Positions 9,161-20,923 of a stretch of DNA of 64,000 nt are shown here, piece after piece (the stretch's first letter is position 1; each line of letters begins with the position of its first letter). A model generated the notes under the pieces. It searched no databases. It was given only the letters and a program-made list of their open reading frames with translations, and was not told the origin of the DNA. The stretch is from Gentiana macrophylla (lineage: Eukaryota; Streptophyta; Magnoliopsida; Gentianales; Gentianaceae): the NCBI GenBank assembly GCA_026214975.1, contig JAOBSW010000258.1, forward strand, positions 62,001-126,000. Reading direction: 5' to 3'. Position numbers and translations under genes: made by a program.

Positions 9161-10521
9161 CCATTCGGTGGTTCGGTGGACCCGTGCTAGTATTTTGGCC
9201 ATAACCTTCGGCTCCCGTGTCTGTTCCACATGCAGTTCACCATTCTGGAAAGCCCTTTCCGATGCCAACGGTGTGGTGCACTTCTCAGGGATTTTCTGTG
9301 GTTCGTCGGTACCTCAGGGATGTTGTTGGATTTGTGCATGACCCAATTCGGTGGTTCGGTGGACCCGTGCTAGTATTTTGGTCATAACCTTCGGCTCCGT
9401 GTCCGTTCCACGCGGGGATTCACCATTCGAAATCCTTTCCGATGCCAACGGCGTGGTGCACTTCTCGGGATTTTACGTGGTTCGCCGGTACTTGGGATGT
9501 CGTTGGTTTTGTGCATGACCTCATTCGTGGTTTCGGTAGACCCGTGCTAGTATTTTGGCCATAAGCTTCGGCTCCCGTGTCCGTTCCACGTGCAGTTCAC
9601 CATTCTGGAAAGACCTTTCCGATGCCAACGGCGTGGTGCACTTCTCGGTGATTTTCTATGGTTCGTCGGTACCTCAGGGATGTCGTTGGATTTGTGCATG
9701 ACCCCATTCGGTGGTTCGGTGGACCCGTTCTAGTATTTTGGCCATAACCTTCGGCTCCCGTGTCTGTTCCACGTGCAGTTCACCATTTTGGAAAGCCCTT
9801 TCCGATGCCAACGGCGTGGTGCACTTCTCAGGGATTTTCTGTGGTTCGTCGGTACCTTAAGGATGTCGTTGGATTTGTGCATGACCACATTCGGTGGTTC
9901 GGTGGACCCGTACTAGTATTTTGGCCATAACCTTCGGCTCGTGGTTCTGTTCCACGTGCGATTCACCATTTCGAAAGCCCTTTCCGATGGAAACGGCGTG
10001 GTGCACTTCTCAGGATTTTTTCGTGGTTCGCCGGTACTCGGGGATGTCGTTGATTTGTGCATGACCCCATTCGGTGGTTCGGTGGACCCGTGCTAGTATT
10101 TTGGCCATAACCTTCGGCTCCCGTGTCCGTTCCACGTGCAGTTCACCATTCTGGAAAGCCCTTTCCGATGCCAACGGCATGGTGCACTTCTCCTGGATTT
10201 TCAGTGGTTCGTCGGTACTTCGGGGATGTTGTTGGATTTGTGCATGACCCCATTCGGTGGTTCGGTGGACCCGTGCTAGTATTTTGGCCATAACCTTCGG
10301 CTCCCGTGTCCGTTCCACGTGAAGTTCACCATTCTGGAAAGCCCTTTCCGATGCCAATGGTGTGGTGCACTTCTCGGGGATTTTATGTGGTTCGTCGGTA
10401 CCTCGGGATGTCGTTGGATTTGTGCATGACCCCATTCGGTGGTTCGGTGGACCCGTGCTAGTATTTTGGCCATAACCTTCGGCTCCCGTGTCCGTTCCAC
10501 GTGCAGTTCACCATTCTGGAA
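9161..10521. repeat. Satellite A tandem array, block 1 (about 7.5 monomers)
   Basis: Successive copies of the landmark TTCGGTGGTTCGGTGGACCC lie about 180-183 bp apart (for example 9347, 9707, 9890, 10070, 10253, 10435). A full monomer is 183 bp, with shorter ones of 176-180 bp. Conserved phrases are TTTTGGCCATAACCTTCGGC, CCACGTGCAGTTCACCATTC and GATGCCAACGGCGTGGTGCA. The block ends in mid-monomer at the SIRE insertion and the same monomer resumes at 25069. Confidence 0.95.
10517..10521. repeat. Target site duplication TGGAA, left copy
   Basis: TGGAA immediately precedes the LTR end TGTTGG. The same five bases follow the other LTR at 25069-25073. Both lie within the satellite A phrase CTGGAAAGCCC, so the empty site can be reconstructed exactly. 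Confidence 0.95.
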
Positions 10522-11331
10522 TGTTGGTCCCTTGAAAAGGCTTTAGTTAAGTTTAGAGGGGGGGGTGAATAAACTTAACACTTAAAACTTTGGAGTTAAC
10601 AAATTCAGAACTTCAGCGACTGTGATACTTCAAGAGTCTGTTTGAGACCTCGATAACTCTGGCCGATAAATGATGAGTCTCATCGACAGCGATTCTTGCT
10701 GAATTTGTGCAAATGGAATAATATCAAAATTAAGCCTTGTTACTTGTTGTTAAATATGTTACTAAGTATTAGATACTCAGTAGTGTATGTGTGTGATTTC
10801 AGTTGCTAGATTCAGTAGGTTGATGAGTGAAATAAAACAAGTGCAAAAAGTAAAAGCAGAAAGTAAGTAGGCAGGATTTTATAGTGGTTCCAGGTGATGT
10901 AATCCTGTACGTCCACTCTTCTCCTGTGATGTTGGAGGAAATTCACTAGTGATCTTTGAGTTATCTGTTACAAAGAATCCTAGGTTGCTTGTCCTTCACC
11001 AATAACTATGGCTTCACAAACTCGAAAATCGAGCAGTAGGATTATTGCTCCTGAGTCTTCCATGGTCCTTGAAGGGTAGAATTGCCTCTTCACCGGCTCC
11101 ACCACAAGCCATGATCTTTCACACCTCAATGGATGCTTCATCTGTCTTCAAAGAGTTCTTTATAAAATAAAGAATGAATCAAATAAATGATTCAATTGCA
11201 AAGACTTGATTAGGATGATATAATCAAGACTTACTGCGTCTTCAAGTGTGTATGCTTGATGTAGCTTGAACACTGTAATGCACTTGAAGAAAATAACTAG
11301 ATCGGCGAAACCTTAAGCTCAAGAAGTTCAA

Positions 11332-12124
11332 GCAGGTGTTCTTCATTTCGAAGATTGTCACTTAAAGTTTATCCCAAAAATTCATCATCACTTTTCTGAG
11401 TTGAAAGTCTTCTATTTATAGGTAGGAATGCATGTGACTTGAATTTGAAATTCAAATGTTACCGTTCCTTGTTTTTGTCCCATCTCTGCTCGCATTCGTC
11501 ACTATTCATAGGATCGACTGCTTCGTCAGATTACTTTTGACAAGTCTGATCTGTCACCCCTTTGACTTGTATCCAATGGATAAAAATATGGATCATCCCA
11601 ACGTCTTTTTAATCTCAGCCTTTGATTTGCTTGATAAGTCAGAGGTAGTTGGCTGTTCTTATCCATGTAACCTTCCAATAATCTTGAATTAATCGAGGTA
11701 TATATATCAGCAGGTTCATCAGTCTGCTGTAACACCAATCAGTCTTGAACATCTTATTTTTGTTTGTAAAATAGAATGCAACTGATTACTTTTATCTAAC
11801 TTTTATTTGTGTAGTTAGATCACATCATTTTAATTGTAACTAAGTTCCAAACATCATCCAACTTGTGGAACTTAGACCTTCTACACAAGGCATATAAAAT
11901 CAGTTTAGGTCATCACAGACTTGTCTAAATTCTGATTCCATATCCTTGACTTTAACTACTAAGTTTGATCCCTTGGCCTTCATTAACTGAGTTTGAACCC
12001 TCAGCCTTCAGTCTTCATCTTTTCAAGAGTTCCGCACCGATCCATCGACCTATCTACCCATCGACCTAGACCGATCTGGCGATAAACAATCGGCAGACCT
12101 TTTTACAAAGGCTTGTTTTATCAA
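11332..12124 (-). repeat. Tandem duplication inside the 3' LTR, unit 1
   Basis: The unit begins GCAGGTGTTCTTC and runs through the TATA region, the AATTCAAATGTTACCG segment and the TTTTTGTTTGTAAAATA segment to CAAAGGCTTGTTTTATCAA. It repeats from 12125 with 793-bp spacing. The partner LTR has one copy (about 24173-24950). Confidence 0.9.
11412..11421 (-). promoter_or_regulatory. TATA box in LTR duplication unit 1
   Basis: The reverse complement reads CTATAAATAG. The same site occurs at 12204-12213 in unit 2 and at 24255-24264 in the single-copy 5' LTR, consistent with the LTR promoter. Confidence 0.6.
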
Positions 12125-12917
12125 GCAGGTGTTCTTGACTCAAGTATTGTCACTTAAAGTTTATCCCAAAAATTCATCATCACTTTTCTGAGTTGAAAGT
12201 CTTCTATTTATAGGCAGGAATGCATGTGACTTGAATTTGAAATTCAAATGTTACCGCTCCTTGTTTTTGTCCCATCCTGCTCGTGATTCGTCACTATTCA
12301 TAGGATCGACATCGTCAGATTACTTTTTGACAAAGGCAATCTGGCCCACCCTTTGACTTGTATCCAATGGATAAAAATATGGATCATCCCAACGTCTTTT
12401 AATCTCAAACCTTTGATTTGCTTGATAAGTCGAGGTAGTTGGTCGTTCTTATCCATGTAACCTTCCAATAATCTTGAATTAATCGGTATATATATCAAGC
12501 AGAGTTCATCATCTCTTTGTAACACCAATCATCTGCTTGAACATCTTATTTTTGTTTGTAAAATAGAATGCAATCGATTACTTTTATCTAACTTTTATTT
12601 GTGTAGTTAGATCACATCATTTTAATTGTAACTAAGTTCCAAACATCATCCAACTTGTGGAACTTAGACCTTCTACACAAGGCATATAAAATCGTTTAGG
12701 TCATCACAGACTTGTCTAAATTTCGATTCCATATCCTTGACTTTAACTACTAAGTTTGATCCCTTGGCCTTCATTAATCGAGTTTGAACCTCAGCCTTTC
12801 TTGGCCTTCAAGAGGTTCGAGACCGTCTCATCGACCTATCTACCCCCATCGATTTAGACCATCAACGATAAACAATCAAGCAGCCCTTTTACAAATGCTT
12901 GTTTGATCAAACCTATT
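12125..12917 (-). repeat. Tandem duplication inside the 3' LTR, unit 2
   Basis: This is the second copy of the 793-bp unit. Its far end runs GCTTGTTTGATCAAACCTAT, as in the single-copy LTR. In unit 1 the equivalent GTTTTATCAA is joined to GCAGGTGTTC, giving a TCAA microhomology at the junction. Confidence 0.9.
12204..12213 (-). promoter_or_regulatory. TATA box in LTR duplication unit 2
   Basis: The reverse complement reads CTATAAATAG. It gives the enlarged LTR a second potential core promoter 792 bp from the first. Confidence 0.6.
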
Positions 12918-13027
12918 TATGAATCAAACTCTAATAAACCTATACATTTTATCTAGACATCTTTTGCCTTTGCACTATAATAACCTAGTATGGCACTCAT
13001 CATCAAAACTAAGAAATAAGTCCAACA

Positions 13028-13040
13028 ATTTCCCCCTTTT
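13028..13040 (-). other. Polypurine tract of SIRE element 1
   Basis: On the minus strand the sequence is AAAAGGGGGAAAT directly before TGTTGGAC, the 3' LTR start. It is the plus-strand priming site. SIRE element 2 has a near-identical tract at 54858-54870. Confidence 0.9.
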
Positions 13041-13154
13041 GGTGATGATGCCACTACCCTCACCTAATCAAAGAAAGCAAAAGATAAAAACAAAAACAGA
13101 ACAATTTCGGTCATTTCTCATTATAAATATTTGTTCACAAAGATTATACTAGCA

Positions 13155-16100
13155 TCAAGAAAGATAAAATAATGTAAATATGTCGATCTCACTGTCTCTT
13201 CTCTCTTTCTCTTCTAGCCTTCTCACCTTGCTCTTGATAGGCTCGATCTCTTCTATCATTTGACTCATCCATTCATTCTCAATTAGTGTAAAATCAATAT
13301 AAGAATTGACTTGTTTCCACTGGTTCCATGCTTCAGCAGACAAGATTGATGTCATTCACTCGAATCCAAACCTCATATCTGACTCCTTGAATTCATCCAA
13401 TTGAGTCCTTTGCCTTTTGTAATAGGTAGAACCTTCTCACCTCTTGCTACTCCTTCTACCTCTACTGTTGTTTGCCCTTAGAGCTTTGACTCTTGCTTCC
13501 CAAAATTTCAAACTCAAGAAGGAGTTAAGGCCTTCATGAAATCCCATATCATGGTAAGGTCTCCTTGTTATAAAATTCTTTCTTGTATTGTGACAGAGAT
13601 CATCAGTGAGTTGAACTCTGCCAGTGCAGTCTCCCTGAAGGAATTTGTATCATCAATCCATCTTTTACGTGCAAAGAGTCTTACAAAGCCTCCTTTTGTC
13701 GCAGCTGATTGCCCTCTTCCCCTTAGTGACATCATCAACAAAACGTGAGATGAGGCCATGAATACCCTCCCGTGATACAATCACTCTATGCAATTGGCCT
13801 TCCATGGTTCCAGTTCTAGTATCAATGGTAGTGATCCTAGATTGCAATGTCTCCTCCATCTGCTGATCCTTTCGGTGAGTTTGGGATCGGGCGTAGCAGT
13901 TGTTGTGCAAAGAACAGCTCAAGAAGTTTAGGAGCTTCAAACAAGCTTGTCAAGTTTCTCATGTATAGAAACAAGTTGGTCTTTTAGAGACTTGTCTTTG
14001 GCTTTATTTCCAACTTTGATACCCTTGACATCCAAGTATCAAATCATTCATAGCATTTTGAGTAGATGCAAAGTTTGAAGCAAAATCAGATCGAGAGATT
14101 GTCCGTTATCATTTACCATCTTCATCGATTCTTCAAATCTCTGTTCTTGCTCTGTCCAATTGAGTTCTTAATCTGTTGCATGTCATTTCTTACGCTTCTT
14201 AACTCATTGACAACTTCAATTGGCACTCCACCGCTCATTCTACTATCGTAGTCCATCAAGAGCTCTCAACTCTATATTGTGCCTGTTGTCTCACGATGAC
14301 CATTGCTTTACTCAAATCTCTCCCCAATAGGAGAGGTCCTTCCTCAACCATTGCACCAAGAATGTCTTCCATGATGGATCTTGTGCAGTTCCTCAAGAAC
14401 TTCCTCTTGTCCAAAAATTTGAAATTCTTCATCACTGTAGTCATAATCCAGCAGCTGTTCTTCTTGATTAACACCAGTAGACCTGCGATTATCCTTCCCT
14501 ACAGTGGTCTTGGCTCCAGAAGGCTCCACTACAGCAGCCTCATCAACAGCAGGGGTTTCCTCCAAACCCAAAGTTTGTTCCAACCTGTGTCCAGGTGCTG
14601 TTTGAGACTCAAAGAGCAGCCTGTACCTCCTGTTCCAACCTTTGTTCAGTGTCGCTTGTTGTACTCAAAGAACTGTGCCTCCTCTTCAATTTCCTGTGGA
14701 TTAAAGATATTGGTATTATCCACTTGGAAACCTTCAGCATGACCAATCTTGGTCAGAGTTATGGCAGTTTTGGTGAGAATCCCTTCAAAGTCAAATCCAC
14801 TTTGATATTCAATGGATTCCTCAGAACTAGCACTTGGTTCACTAAAGTCAGTGGCCTTTTCTTGATCCAAATCAACAATCTGTTCATCTTCAAAGTTGTC
14901 CAAAGAGCTCTACAACATGAAATGTAGCAGATTCATCAACTAAGCCTACCAAGACTCAAAGTGATTCCTTCATTGATTAGTGCTTCAAGATCATCCAAGG
15001 TGAGATCTTGTAGATCCTCATCCATTTCTCCATCTGATGGCCCTCGGCAGAGACTTACCAATATCGATGGAATTATTGTGCAGAGGTTCATTTATCAATG
15101 CGCCCCACTTGATTCTCCCCGTCCGGAGGAAATCTCTCTACGGAGTCGGATGATGAGGAAGAATCATCATCTCCATCTCTTGGATCTCTCGAACTTAATA
15201 CCTCTTCCTTCGTTGCTCATCAAATAGATCCATCGATCGATTGGATTGCAGGAGGTATCAACCAGATCCAAAAGTTCTCCACTCCCAACTTGTTAAAAGC
15301 CCATTCCTCAAAATCACATAGGTTCAAGAAATGGCTTTTGTTTCTTGTAGAAACCAAACTTCCATTGAAAATAATCGGCAATTTGTCAAGTTTGGGATCA
15401 ACATAATCTTCGATTTTCTTCCTCTCTTTCACATGCCTCTCAAAGGGCATGAAAGATCTCCTGGAGGCAGACCAGGTGGCTTGTTGACCTCCAAAGGTTC
15501 CAACAAGCAGATTCATGGTCTCTTCTACGAGATGTTTGAAAGTCAAGAGTTCTTTGTGATTGTGTAGTTGTACCTACTACTTCCATCTCAGATCACACTT
15601 GATTCCCCTCGACTCACATGCTCATCGCCAGGGTTAGCAAAGAAAGCGCTTCTTCCCCTCGAACTATTGCCAAACTTGCATGGTCTTCAATCAAGTCTTC
15701 AATCACCTCTTCAACTACCACAGCAGTTTCAGATTCTGTGGTTTTTCGTGGATTGCTCAACAACAACTACACTTGATTAGATTCACCAATAACATCTTCT
15801 ACAAAGCTGCAGCACAAACAGATCTTGTGATTCTTCAATGCATTGCTCAACAACAACCTGTTCACTTCGAGAGACTTAATAACCTCATCGGTGAGGAATC
15901 ACCGATTACATAACCTGGTGGAATAATAGTTAGAGGCTCGGCCTCAACAGCTGCCTCTTCTTCTTCTACTGACGCCTCTTCTTGGACTTTTTGTTTTTCT
16001 AAGATTCTCATTTCTTTTCCTTTGCCATACTTCTTCTTTTGGCAACCTCCTTCATCCTCTTGGATAGGGGTTCATCATCATTATCATCATGTCATTAGAT

Positions 16101-17157
16101 CTTTTCTTTTCTACTATCTTCTTTTCGTTGTTCTCACGAATTTCAACAACAGATTCTTCTTGAAGCCACAAAGCAGGTCAAGAACCTCCACTTGACCTCA
16201 AGCCAGACTCAGCCGATCATGTCTGTTTCCTTTCTTGTTCTCTTTGACTTCAAGATTTCGTAATCTTCCTAACATCAACACTCTTTCTCTTTCAAAGTAG
16301 ATTTTCTTTGGTGCAAAGAGTTTGATGGATATCTTCTTAGTTTGCGAGAACACGCTCACCACCAAAGATCACCATCATCTCCATCATCATTATCATCAAG
16401 CAGGCTCTCCAAAGCAACCTCTTCATCATCATCTAGTCCAGAATCGCATGATCAATCTCCTTCTTGTATACGGACTGATTTATGTCAATCGGTTCAAGGT
16501 CAGAACTCCGGATGATTCAAGCAGAGTCTCGAACCATCAAACCTAGGGGTAAGGCCTTTGATTTCCTTTTCTTTAATTTGTCCTCCTTGACTACTTTCTT
16601 CATATAATGAATGAAATAACCTCCCCAATAAATTTCATGCTACGCAAATGATAATCATCACTCTATCTTGGGTCCCGATAGAGTATCCATAACGCCAACT
16701 AGCCCAAGTATGTTCTTTGCAATGAGCTTGCTCACAGATCGTATTCATTACCAATGTTTTTGCAGTTGATGCCTGGTAATCGATTTGATAGTTGCATCTG
16801 TCTTGATCGATCTACAAAAGCCATCTTGTCCAATCCCATAGCTTCAGGATTGGTGAACCATCAACAACTTCTTCAAAACCAAACACTTCTCTCTCAGATT
16901 GGAGGAGATTACAAGCTCCTCACCATTCACAAGATGGTTTTGAATGCTTCAGCCTTCTTCTATAACAATATTCTTCCGTAAATCAATAACATTGGTGTAT
17001 GATATTGTTTCTAACTGATGTTGAGTTTGTTCTCCGGCCTCGCAAACCTTCTTATTCTTCGACCTATATTAATGGCCAGTTCCGTTCTGTTTGCATCAAC
17101 AACATAGCCTCTTACACTTTGGCTTGATTCGATTTGAACTTCAACTCTTTCCGCCAT
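13155..17157 (-). pseudogene. Env-position ORF of SIRE element 1, heavily frameshifted
   Basis: The probable start is the Met at 17157 (MAERVEVQIESSQSV). Readable pieces on the minus strand include RRSFMPFERHVKERKKIEDY (15220-15546), acidic segments with DNFEDEQIVDLDQEK (14646-14903) and DYDYSDEEFQIFGQEEVLEE (14344-14583), and a coiled-coil-like end EEIEPIKSKVRRLEEKE (13155-13355). SIRE elements characteristically carry a long extra ORF here, historically called env-like. I see no confident signal peptide, fusion peptide or transmembrane anchor, so an envelope role is unsupported. The same ORF type is better preserved in SIRE element 2. Frame breaks occur every few hundred bases and many lie beside CAG/CTG-rich spots. 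Confidence 0.65.
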
Positions 17158-17205
17158 TGAAATAAGAAAGAGATGAGGAAGAATTGCTCTCAAATCTGTG
17201 TACAC

Positions 17206-17812
17206 ACGATGTAGAATTTGCAGAGATAAAGCAGAAATTGCAAGTGGAGAGTCTTTGTGATAATGACCGATTTTATAGAAAGTGGGTAGTTGAAATCATG
17301 CCATTGCACGATACATTGAGGTAACCACGATTAATCTGATTAAATCTTTGTGTTGACACGTGGCCCATTACTCCTCCATAACGCTTGTAACCGTTGGATG
17401 GTTTAACTGTGGTAATAAGAGATAGAATAAATATCCCGCCAATATGCTTTTTGACCTAAATAACTTTGGTCGAGTAAAGTTCCCTCCAGCAGGTAAACCT
17501 CAAAGAGGTGTCTTCACAGTCACGATAAGTAGGCTTCAAAGAGCCTGGCGATAAGAGTACTGACTCATTGATCCTTGTTTTCTTCTTGTTTTGTTCAATT
17601 GATAATACAAGATGAGGTTTAATACCAATGAATGATCTGTCAAGTGAGCTCACCCAACATGACAAAGACCAATCCCCTTGGCAACCTCATTTGCTCAATT
17701 GTCCAAACATAAGTACATGGAATTGTTGATACCAATGACTAATCTGCTAAGTGAGCTCACCCAACATAGCAAAGACTAATCCCCTTGGTGAATTCCAGTA
17801 CACTGCTGAATA
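17206..17812 (-). other. Spacer between pol and the env-position ORF, with a direct repeat
   Basis: No convincing frame is present. Two copies of a 58-bp sequence lie at 17624-17681 and 17731-17788, 107 bp apart, sharing AAGTGAGCTCACCCAACAT and AATCCCCTTGG. The spacer separates the pol stop (17813) from the next ORF start (17157), so the downstream ORF needs splicing, read-through or a separate transcript to be expressed. Confidence 0.6.
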
Positions 17813-18201
17813 TCAGTCAATCTTTATGATTCCAAGTTCAGTCCTTAATTTAGCAAATCTTTCACTGTCAAGTGGTTTAGTGAAAATATCAGCAAGTTGA
17901 TCTTCAGTAGGAATGTATAGAACCACCACATCTTTCTTTTCAACATGATCTCTTATAAAATGATGTCTCACATCAATGTGCTTGGTTCTTGAGTGCAAAC
18001 AGATTTTCTCGTGATTGCAATTGCACTTGTGTTGTCACACAAGATTGGAATTTCCCTTTCTTCAATTCCATAATCCCTTAATTGTTGTCTTAGCCATAGT
18101 ACTTGTGCACAACAACTTCCAAAGAAGAATGTATTCACTTTCAAAGTGGAAGTTGAAATAGAATTGCTTCTTGCTAAACCAGAGACCAGTCTATTTCCCA
18201 T
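17813..18201 (-). pseudogene. RNase H domain of SIRE element 1
   Basis: This domain would degrade the RNA strand during reverse transcription. Two overlapping frames carry SCCAQVLWLRQQLRDYGI, then CDNTSAIAIT, then HSRTKHIDVRHHFIRDHV, and end LADIFTKPLDSERFAKLR, the standard Ty1/copia C-terminal RNase H sequence. A frameshift between IAITRKSV and HSRTKHI splits the domain at about 17995. The stop is at 17813. Upstream (18202-18459) the connection to RT is degenerate. Confidence 0.85.
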
Positions 18202-18459
18202 TAACCGATTGTGTTCCGAGGTGCTTTTTCTATCAATCTTGCATCCAAAGATAATCGTAGACCGAGTAGGATATTACTTTGAAGCTTCCTTCCTTGGAAT
18301 ACCATATTCCTACTCCCAAAGTCTCTTTAAGATACTTGAGAATTTTCTTAATCGCACCTAAATGACTTTTCTTTAGGTTTGGATTGAAATCTTGCACAAA
18401 CACCTACATCAAAGGATATATCAGTCTCATTGGCAAAGTGAGGTACAAAGAGACTTCTA

Positions 18460-19373
18460 TCATCTTCTCATGCATAAAGTCCGATCAACATCTTTGCCTT
18501 CTTTATCTTCATCCAAGATGCTTGTACTCATAGGAGTTGAATTCTTAGTGCTATTTTCCATGCCAAACTTCTTCAGCAACTCCTTGGTGTACTTGGTTTG
18601 ATGAATGAAGATTCCATCCTTCATTTGTTTGACTTGCAGTCCCAAAAAGTAATTCATCTCTCCCATCATACTCATTTGGAATTTGCTCTTCATTAGATTT
18701 GCAAACTTTTCACAAAGTAAATCATTTTCAGAACCAAAAATTATGTCATCCACATAAATTTGTACCAAACAGGTGTTGTCCCTTCACCGATTCTGAAAAG
18801 TGTCTTGTCAATGGTCCCTTTTGTAAAACCATTGTCCACCAAGAATTGAGATAGAGTCTCATACCATGCTCTTGGTGCTTGTTTCAATCCATAAAGTGCT
18901 TTGTTGAGTCTATACACTTTATCTTCTTGATCTTTAACTTCAAATCCAGGAGGTTGCTGAACATAAAATTCCTCCTCTAGGATACCATTCAAAAATGCGC
19001 TCTTGACATCCATTTGATATACTTTGAAGTTCTTGTATGCAGCATATGCTAAAAATAATCTGATAGCTTCCAATCTTGCAACAGGTGCATAAGTCTCATC
19101 AAAATCTATTCCTTCTGCTTGAGAATAGCCTTTTGCAACTAGTCTGGCTTTATTTCTCACAATGGTACCTGATTCATCAAGTTTATTTCCGTATACCCAC
19201 TTAGTACCAATGATATTTGCATAACTTGGTCTTTCAACTAGTGTCCAAACTTGATTTCTTTCAAATTCATTTAATTCTTCTTGCATGGCAATTATCCAAT
19301 CTGGATCTGAAATTGCTTCTTCAACAACTTTAGGTTCCATTTGAGATAGAAAACAAGTAAACATAGCTTCCAT
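18460..19373 (-). pseudogene. Reverse transcriptase of SIRE element 1 (one frameshift)
   Basis: This is the RNA- and DNA-dependent DNA polymerase of the element. The first frame (18741-19373) contains [68 protein letters not shown] and [14 protein letters not shown], all core RT motifs. The second (18460-18768) starts at the catalytic [10 protein letters not shown] and continues through YFLGLQVKQMKDGIFI. The two frames overlap, and one indel near 18775 breaks the protein just before the YVDD motif. The sequence between the motifs is clean, which makes this one of the best preserved coding segments in the window. Confidence 0.95.
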
Positions 19374-20140
19374 TGTCTTCTAGTCCTCACACCTTGCTGG
19401 ACATTGCCAATAACTTGTTCAGCAGGGTGATTCCTTAACCATTGTGGATTTTGGTTATTTTGATTTTCAGGAACATCATCTTCAGTAGGGTCTGCTGTAG
19501 TTTCTTCTATGGGGGTCAGCAGATCCTTGAACTGCTTCAGTTGTTGCATCAGTAACATTATTAACAGGGTGCTCAGCAGGGGCAGGATCAGAAACTTTCA
19601 AGTCATTGAATCTTTCCAAAACTTCAACACAACTGGATCGGTGACTTGTTGATTCTCAAAGAGTTCACAATCCTTATCTTCCATACCAAGAAACTTAGGT
19701 TCATCAAACACAACATGGATTGTTTCTTCATGTTTTGAGTTGTTCTTTTGTTCAAGACTCAATGCTCACTGATCAAGAATATCCTAAGAAAATTCCTTCA
19801 TCTGATTTTGGTTGGAATGTTTTCAAATGAACTTTATGATTTAGAATAAAACATTTGCTTCCAAATGGATGAAAATAGGATATGTTAGGTATCCTTCCAT
19901 TCCAGATCTCATAAGGTGTCTTCAGCAGCTTCTTGTTTACTGATGTTCTGTTTTGTGTATAGCATGTCTATATAATTCTTTCAAATTTCAATATCTTTCA
20001 GTAGCAATGCCTCACAAATCATTGTTCTTCCCGCTTCCTTTAATGTCCTGCTTCTTCTTTCAAAGAACCCCATTTTGTCGAGGTGTACCAAAAAAGCAGA
20101 CAAGTTGATGAAATACACCATTCTCGCTCACAATATTCTC
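19374..20140 (-). pseudogene. Integrase C-terminal region and INT-RT connector
   Basis: On the minus strand this joins the integrase core to RT. The frame at 19292-19558 is open and acidic (TADPTEDDVPENQNNQNPQW), typical of the variable connector before RT. Sequence at 19600-20140 is broken by several stops. This part normally holds the rest of the integrase catalytic core and its GKGY-type C-terminal segment. No intact catalytic glutamate region can be confirmed. Confidence 0.6.
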
Positions 20141-20923
20141 TTATAACTTTGTTGAGAAATTCAAGACTCGATCCGATCTTATCCTTATGATCATTAAACT
20201 TTTCTCATTTTGTAATCTCTTCAAAAGATTAGGCATGCTTTGGAGTGTCTCACTTTTCTTGTTCATGAATATCACCCAAGTGTATCTAGAGTAATCATCC
20301 ACAACCACTAGGGTATACTTCTTTCCTGTTACACTTGTTGGAGTTATTGGTCCAAAAAGATCCATGTGCATCAGCTCCAACACTCTATTAGTTGATTGTT
20401 TAGTCTTTGATTTGAAACTTGACTTTATCTGTTTACCTTGCTGACAAGCATCACATATAGCATCCTTCTTAAATGTGATCTCAGGTAAACCAACCACCAG
20501 TTTCTTCTTTACTAACTGATTAATATCATCAAAGTTTAAGTGATTCAACTTCTTGTGCCATAGCCAATTGAGTTCAGACTTAGTATGCACTATCAGGCAG
20601 GTTTCTGGAACTGCAGTAGACCAATCCACAACATACATATTCTGTTGTCTTCTACCAGCAAGTACAACTTGATCACCTCTTTCACTAATGACAATGCAGT
20701 TGTCTTTGTCAAAAGTGACCTTGTATCCCATATCACAGAATTGTCCAGTGCTCAGCAAGTTGTAATCCAGTCCTTCCACATATGCAACATTCTTGATTGT
20801 AAGTCCATTTCTGATAAGTGTGCCATATCCTCTTGTATATCCAGGTGTATTTTTGTTGCCAAAATTCACCCTTGGACCATCTTTTGCCACAAAGTTTGTT
20901 AGACAAGGCTTATTCTTTGTCAT
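20141..20923 (-). pseudogene. Pre-integrase and integrase core of SIRE element 1
   Basis: A 260-aa open frame carries the late protease/GAG-pre-integrase segment (NVAYVEGLDYNLLSTGQFCD), then the HHCC zinc-binding region (WHKKLNHLNFDDI and CDACQQGKQ), then the start of the DDE core with the first catalytic Asp in LELMHMDLFGPI and the second region in VVVDDYSRYTWVIF. Integrase inserts the DNA copy into the host genome. The frame is lost near 20141, before the catalytic Glu. The preserved HHCC box and first two core motifs make the assignment secure. Confidence 0.92.

Larger units (their letters stand above)
10522..13027 (-). repeat. 3' LTR of SIRE element 1, enlarged by an internal duplication
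   Basis: It starts TGTTGGTCCCTTGAAAAGG and ends AAGTCCAACA on the plus strand, as does the LTR at 23374-25068. It is 2506 bp against 1695 bp for its partner. The excess is explained by a tandem duplication of 11332-12124 as 12125-12917. Flanking parts match the partner LTR apart from clustered small differences. Confidence 0.95.
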
